Shown one piece after another: positions 18,827-24,328 of a stretch of 24,328 nucleotides of DNA; the first letter of the stretch is position 1; each line of letters opens with the position of its first letter. The stretch spans positions 23,199 through 47,526 of the forward strand of contig NW_004443623.1 in NCBI RefSeq assembly GCF_000330505.1, in the 5' to 3' direction. Below the pieces are notes generated by a model that was not told where the DNA came from, ran no database searches, and worked only from the letters and a program-made list of their open reading frames with translations. The translations under genes were made by a program, and so were the position numbers. Origin of the DNA: Entamoeba invadens IP1 (Eukaryota > Evosea > Mastigamoebida > Endamoebidae).

Positions 18827-19945
18827 TTTTATGTTATTTTAAGGTTTTTGATGATTCCAATGCTCATTAATTGTTCGATTTGTCTTTAAAAAAAAGAAAA
18901 ACCAAACAACTCTTTTCGTATTTGTGTCGACTATGTTAAATTTTAAAAGCAAAACAACGCCATAGTGTCTCTCTTAAGTCATATATATTGTATTTTTAAT
19001 CGAATAAGAATGTTAATGCACTTAAAATATAAAATAAAAGTGTTTTAAATATAAAACACTTTTCTTGTATTAAAAAGTTATTATAATGTTGGTATTGTTA
19101 TAGCAATTGGATTGTTTTATTGGTTGTTCACAACCAAATTATTTAAACTTTTTATAGTTATCAGTTGTTTTTTTATTTTCAATTTAATAATCACCTGTTT
19201 TATTTGTTTTCAACTTATAAAAGAAACTGTTATTTGAAAAATCAGGAAATAAAAATAAAAAAATGTCTATCAAAATACAAATCAAAATAAAAGTTTCAAA
19301 TTTATTTTTATATTTTCTAGCAAAAAAACTATTAATTTTAATAATCAACCCTATCTTTACAATTATTATAAGAAAAATACTTTGTTGTAAAAAATATATA
19401 TATCAAACAAATAACAAATTTTTTATATTTAAAAATATATTTTTATTATTAAAAACAATAAAGATTTAAAATCATAATAATATATTTAGATTCAACATTC
19501 CAATTTATTAATACGCCCAATTTGTGATGTTGATTAAGAAGTAACATGACAAACAAAAAAATATTTTGATGGTTTATATTTATTTTTAAATAAATTGGTT
19601 GTTATTCCTTTGTTGTTTGATTTTTAATAATATATATTTTTAATTTATTTTAATTCCATTTAACCATTGAAATTTATTTAATTTGTCTGTTCTTGAGAGA
19701 ACACATTTTTTAAATATACATTTTTTGAAAGGTTTCACTGTAACTGACAGACTAGTTTCAATAACTTTTTGAAAAAAGCAATAATAAATAAAACATATGA
19801 ATGTTAATTACTTAAAGTGCTCAACAACACTGAATACAAAAGTTTAAATAACTTACAAATAATAATTATTTTATTGTCAATTTATTATAAATATAGAATA
19901 AATTATTCAACCTTTACTGAAGATGTTATAATTTAAAAAATTTTT
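18827..19945. other. AT-rich intergenic region with a palindrome
   Basis: A 68-codon frame at 19263-19469 is almost entirely Ile, Lys, Phe and Leu and is taken as AT-rich noise. A near-perfect palindrome (about 42 bp) occupies 19921-19962, with arms beginning AGATGTTATAA and ending TTATAACATCT, overlapping the 3' end of the next feature. Confidence 0.45.
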
Positions 19946-20040
19946 TTAATTTATAACATCTTTGATCCCAATCATTTAATCTCATTTTGTCCACGTTTTT
20001 TTTATGAATAGGAATTGCCACGTAATTTGGTCCAAGTATG
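19946..20040 (-). pseudogene. protein-kinase C-terminal remnant (copy 1)
   Basis: The minus strand reads WQFLFIKKTWTK, two stops and MIGIKDVIN, then TAA. It lines up with the kinase subdomain XI pattern I..CW..DP..R..IKDVI and with the better preserved copy at 20151-20290 (FSIVDKCWVHDPIKRLDIKD). Only this tail can be seen. It is a heavily mutated relic. Confidence 0.4.
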
Positions 20041-20150
20041 CCACTTATCTTTAATTAAAAATGGTATAAACAACAGTTTGTTTGTATTGGAATAACAAAT
20101 TATATATTTATTTGTATTTGATTATATGGATACAACATAAAACAATTGCA

Positions 20151-20535
20151 TCACAAGTTATCTAGCTGTTTTATAACATCTTTGATATCAAGTCTCTTAA
20201 TCGGATCGTGAACCCAGCATTTATCCACAATTGAAAATATGTTATCATCCATGTCATCTTTCTTTTCCGGTCGTTTGCCATTTTATATTTCAAATCAAGC
20301 AATTATTGAAATAAATTTGAAATAGCACACACAGAAACATTATTTTAATTGTTATTTAATAATAATTATTAACTATATAATAGAATTTGTAATAAAAAAT
20401 ATAAAGAATTTGGTTTTTAAAATGGTTAATCTTTCAGGCACATAAAATGATAACACGAAAGCACTTAACAACTAAAAGAAAGCGATCAAATTGAGGTTTT
20501 ATCTTTATGGTTGAAACATGTACTAAATTTTCTGG
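20151..20535 (-). pseudogene. TMK/TKL-type protein kinase domain remnant (copy 2)
   Basis: Kinase landmarks appear on the minus strand in the correct order and spacing, but in mixed frames: PENLVHVS (subdomain VIb, near 20535), FYVPERL (APE-like, subdomain VIII, near 20440), and FKFISIIA-stop-FEI-stop-NGKRPEKK (about 20270-20320; the FKF.W.IA.F..NGKR stretch typical of Entamoeba transmembrane kinases). The last is NIFSIVDKCWVHDPIKRLDI (subdomain XI), ending KDVIKQLDNL and TGA at 20151. The invariant subdomain XI Arg is present. The DFG motif and the ADVxSFG segment were not found, so the middle is deleted or mutated beyond recognition. This is clearly a pseudogene. It probably belonged to a TMK receptor-kinase gene, given the ectodomain gene nearby. 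Confidence 0.72.
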
Positions 20536-21234
20536 TTATTGAAAATAACCATAACTAAAGCACTTTTTAAACTATTTTAACATAAAAACTATAAAATATT
20601 GAAAAACGCTTTTTATAACAGTGAACTATTATACATTGATACATTTTAATCACAAAGACACAACTCCAATTAACTTCTTTATCAATTGTTATGGACAATA
20701 TCAATGGATTTTTATGACAAATCGACAACATTAATATAATGATTTTGACTAAAGTAATGTCGATCAATGCGCTGAAATAATGTTTTTTTGGTTTTATTGG
20801 TATAAAATGTGTATAAACACTATAAAAATAATCAGAATAAGAGATGGAATCATTTTAACAAATTATTTAAATTTACATGTAAAATAAAGTTACCAATAAC
20901 TTTAAATACTCAAGTATATACTTTATATTTTTGTATATTATATTTTATTATGGTATATTTATTATTTATTATTTATAACGGTTATATATTTTAAAAGCAT
21001 GAATCTTTTTCTTTTTACAAAAATAACACAAAAATATATTAAAATGGAAATTATCACAAAAAACTTTTAAACAATTACATCTCAATTTTTTATTGTTTTC
21101 ACATTTTACCAATTTTAGCTTTTATCGTTAGTCGAATCAATAAGCTTTTTCTTGTTATAAAACATAAATGAAACTTCAAACCAAAATAATGTGATTTTTC
21201 AATTCAAAAAAGCTTTCATCTAATAAATTAAAAA
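20536..21234. other. intergenic region upstream of the surface-protein gene
   Basis: No supported gene; short frames are AT-rich noise, and any further N-terminal part of the decayed kinase cannot be read. AATGAAACT at 21167-21175, about 60 bases before the next ATG, resembles the Entamoeba GAAC core-promoter element (AATGAACT). Confidence 0.4.
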
Positions 21235-24177
21235 ATGTCTTATAATATTAACTCTACACTTTTTTACTTGACATTTACTCTTCTATTCGGTATTGTTATG
21301 GGTCAGACATATTGTTTAATACAAAACAAACTTACAAAATCAACAACTATTACTAATTCTTGCTATTATGTCTCTAATATGACCATAGGTGATACAACAA
21401 CAAATGGCTCTATTGTGTTAACAGTCACTAATGGTGCGCAATTAAAATGTAATCTATATCTTGACATCATTGGAAATGGAAGTGTCAAAATGTCTCTACA
21501 AAGTTCAATTATTGCAATAAAAGATGTTTCCATGTATGATACATCTTCTTTTTATATTAAAGACTCCACTTCTTTATCTTTGACAAGTAATTACCGTGGA
21601 TATAACAATTCTTTAATGTCATTAGAAGGAAATGGAATAATGACTGCCAATACGAAAATTGATATTTATAACAACTCAATGTTGTCTCTGAGTAATTCTT
21701 CATTTTTAAATGCGACAACTTATTTAACAATGAATCACAACTTTAATTGTTCTTTAATTGGAAATTCTCATATTTCAGTTGGAGTTAATGTTATATTTGG
21801 CAGTGAAGGGATAGTTAATATCAACGAGAATGCATCATTGACATCAAGAGGAATATATGTTAATAATAAAGTCAATTACTATATCAGAGAAAATGGTTCT
21901 ATTGCTTCCACTCTTCTCATTAATTTTAACGATAACACAAGAATTTTTGCAAGTGAAAAAAACAGCAATAAAATAACAAACAATTAATTTATATACAAAT
22001 GCAATTTTATTATTGTCTGATTCTTCCACTTTGAGTACACTTAAATTGTTAAATATCAGTGACAGCTCTTTAATTGTCATGATAAATAACTCCAAAATAA
22101 TTAATGACCAGAAAATGTCATTATTTGGCAATACAAACAACATATTACTTGACATGTACAACACTTCACAAATAACAACAGTAATTGCTGTGACCATTGA
22201 CAATGCAGTTCTTTCAATGAACGATAAATCTTCTTTAAAAACACAGAACATCACAATTTCATCAACAGGAGGTATTTTTATAAAAGGCTCAAATACTATA
22301 TATCCAACTATTGAAAGTACTAACTTTAATTGTTCAAATGGAATTATCTTATTTTCAGGAGTTTCAAATATCACTTTGAGTGGTAGTTTAGTTGCTGATA
22401 AATGTAATTTATATTTAAATAAGAGAACAATACTTGACGCCCCACTTTTTGTGACTAACACTATTGGAAATATTAATGATTTAACTATTAATATATCAAA
22501 CATTAATTTGGCCTATTTAAAAACTTCTTTTATTGGTATAATACCACAAAATGCTCAATTATTAGCTAATGGAAAATTATTGAGAATTGGACCATCCACA
22601 AAGGTCTTTTGTCATTTAAATAACTTCGAACCAATAAGTGAAAAAAGCAGTTATGTAGAAATGTACTGCCCCGTGGATATTCAGAAAATTGGTACATTAC
22701 ACCAATTGGTAATTTAAAGTTTTTAAAAGTAACAGCCAATTCGGTGAATTCAAAGACAACAATTTTGAAAGAAGATATTGATGAATTTTCAAGTGAAAGT
22801 ATTAGTGTTGGAAATACACAAATTTCATTTTTTGAAACAGACAATTTTGTACTTGAAATAGTTAGTAGCGAGTTACTCGAAATTAACACTTTTTCATTGA
22901 CAAAAACGGTTCTTTTTATTTCACAAACGGGGCTTTCTTATAATAATATGAAATACACAACTGCAATTAATACAAAAACTGGATTTAAATTGGTTGCTGG
23001 AATTACATGTAACGAGGCTATTTATAACTCTACAAATCAAACGTGTCAAACTTATTCGAATTGTGTGTCTCAGTATTGTTACCGATGTCTTTACGCCTCG
23101 AACGATTGTCTTATGTGTATCAATGGATATGTATTTTTAAATGGGAGATGCGTGAAAAAAGCAAATTGTGTATTTACAAAGAACAACAAATGTTTTAAAT
23201 GTGAAAATGGGTATTATTTAAACAATGGAAATTGTGAAATACCAAAAGAGTGTTTATTAAACGATAATTTTAATAAATGTCTTATTTGTAATACTAAAAG
23301 TGGATATATACTTAAGAGTGGAGTTTGTGTAACTAAAGGAATCAATGTTGCTATAACAAGTAACAACAATATCATATCCTGTGTACAAGGATTCAAAATT
23401 AATTCAGTCTCTTTAACATGTGATTCTTGTGATTTATTAAATAACAAAGTTGAACGTTGTGAACAAGAAAAAGAAGTCAAATGTGGTCCAACAAGTCAAA
23501 TGAATATGAATGGAAAGTGTGAGATAAACATGTGTCTCAATCCAAATGATGAAAATGGGAAATATTCAATGCAAATATCAAATTGTTTATTTATCACAAA
23601 CACAAAGTGTGATGAATGTCAAAGTGGATACCTTCTTACAAATAATAGTTGTGTAAAAAGTGAAGAAGAACATTGTGAACAACAAAATGCATTTGGATGT
23701 ACAAGATGTGAAGATTCATATTATTTTAATATGGCAACAAAAAGATGTGAAAAGAGTGATGAAAATTGTATGACTTGTTATGAGACATCAACTCAATGTC
23801 TTAGTTGTTATTATAGTTCTTATTTAACTAATTATAAATGTATTTCAAATGACAATTTAAAAGAGAAGTGCTCACAATTTGCAAGTAAGTCAAGTGGGTG
23901 TGTAGTATGGAAAAATAGTTATTATCGAGTTGGGTTGGATTGTCTTAAATGTAATGAAAAGTGTTTAACATGTAACAACAATGAACAGTGTCTTACTTGT
24001 AATTCAACAAATTTTAAGACGATAAACAATGATTGTCTCCCTCAAAGTGGTATTAATGGTTGTAAAGATAAAGTGACTCAAATTGGATGTTTAAATTGCC
24101 AAGATGGGTATTTTACGGTGAATTCCGATGCATGTGAAAAATGTGGTACGGCATATCATCTACAACATCAAGTGTAG
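21235..24177 (+). pseudogene. secreted/surface protein with CXXC-rich region, TMK-ectodomain-like, frameshifted
   Basis: Three consecutive long frames form one protein of about 980 residues. Frame A (21235-21987) starts MSYNINSTLFYLTFTLLFG, a signal peptide with probable cleavage before QTYC. It continues in Asn/Ser/Thr-rich strand-like repeats with many N-x-S/T sites. Reading moves to the +1 frame at about 21975-21985 and continues to 22717 with the same style (LNISDSSLIVMINNSKI). It moves again at about 22670-22690 to the frame ending at 24177, via SENWYITPIGNLKF. From residue ~600 a cysteine-rich region repeats C..C..GY.L.NG.C (for example CFKCENGYYLNNGNCEIPKE, CLICNTKSGYILKSGVC, CDECQSGYLLTNNSC). 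This architecture is typical of Entamoeba TMK receptor-kinase ectodomains, with Igl-like lectin subunits as the alternative. It stops at HLQHQV without membrane span or kinase. Two frameshifts and the missing C-terminus suggest a pseudogene; frame errors in assembly are not excluded. Confidence 0.8.
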
Positions 24178-24328
24178 TCGTTTAAATTTAGCAACCTTTT
24201 TAGTTTCAAAAAAATGTTGACAATATTCATCCAAACATAAACTGTTCCTTTGGAATGGGTTATTCCACGTTACACATTCTAATAACGTCATTCCAAAAAA
24301 ATATCAGCATTTTTTGTTCATCTGCACG
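24178..24328 (-). pseudogene. protein-kinase domain fragment (subdomain VIII-X), runs off the window
   Basis: From the window edge inward the minus strand reads stop-TKNADIF, a two-base loss in a T run (24293-24301), then FGMTLLECVTWNNPFQRNSL, DEYCQHF and FETKKVAKFKRL. This fits the kinase segment TxKADVxSFGMxLxECxTWxxPF, then the KVAxFxxxKRL stretch, which in Entamoeba TMK-type kinases precedes the final lobe. Similarity ends near 24183, next to the stop codon of the plus-strand surface protein, so two oppositely oriented pieces meet there. At least one stop and one frameshift are present. The N-terminal part of the kinase would lie beyond the window. Confidence 0.68.

Noticed and set aside
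19263..19469. 68-codon plus-strand frame of Ile/Lys/Phe
   Set aside because: Composition is what random 85% AT DNA would give; no motif, no promoter context.
20567..20767. 66-codon minus-strand frame upstream of the kinase remnant
   Set aside because: It could have been the N-terminal kinase lobe, but no glycine loop, VAVK-type lysine or hinge pattern could be found in it.
21844..22503. 219-codon minus-strand frame opposite the surface-protein gene
   Set aside because: Long, but an antisense shadow: the plus strand has signal peptide, N-glycosylation-rich repeats and continuity into the cysteine-rich region.
22566..22889. Minus-strand 107-codon frame, and 23214-23480 minus
   Set aside because: Antisense shadows of the cysteine-rich surface protein.

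Overview
The window (about 24.3 kb, estimated by eye at roughly 20-25% GC outside genes) looks like nuclear DNA of an amoeba of the genus Entamoeba. The evidence is the combination of an anaerobe-type NifU-like Fe-S scaffold protein, a leucine-rich protein whose N-terminus resembles a large Entamoeba paralogue family, a CXXC-rich surface ectodomain with nearby remnants of transmembrane-kinase-type (TMK) kinase domains, and decayed Tc1 and Tigger/pogo DNA transposons. DNA transposons are plentiful in E. invadens and E. moshkovskii and scarce in E. histolytica, so an E. invadens-like genome is the best guess. No species assignment could be tested.

Layout. 1-4759 is AT-rich and gene-poor, apart from a strikingly GC-rich nested hairpin (360-555), possibly a structured RNA, and a foldback repeat (3921-4088). 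4760-7795 is a complete but dead Tigger/pogo element with 24-bp terminal inverted repeats and a TA duplication. It carries a broken DDE transposase on the minus strand. On the plus strand, inside the same repeats, lies a decayed, internally deleted piece of a host HSP70 gene. 7796-8894 is intergenic with two hairpins. 8895-10310 (-) is an intact leucine-rich repeat-like gene. 11155-12222 (-) is a Tc1-like (DD34E) transposase broken by frameshifts. 14398-15324 (+) is the best gene of the window, a NifU-like protein with 30 cysteines. 15809-16290 (-) is a broken GNAT acetyltransferase. 17974-18826 holds short decayed coding pieces, one resembling an HMG-box protein. 19946-20040 and 20151-20535 (-) are decayed kinase-domain remnants. 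21235-24177 (+) is a secreted/surface Cys-rich protein read in three frames. Its end abuts an antisense kinase fragment (24178-24328, -).

Only two genes read as intact: the NifU-like protein and the leucine-rich protein. Most other coding-like material is decaying. The two observations I rate highest are the HSP70 fragment inside a DNA transposon and the cysteine-enriched NifU paralogue, which has lost one canonical scaffold ligand. Kinase remnants on both sides of an orphan TMK-like ectodomain suggest local rearrangement of a TMK locus. No tRNA, rRNA or CRISPR array was recognised.
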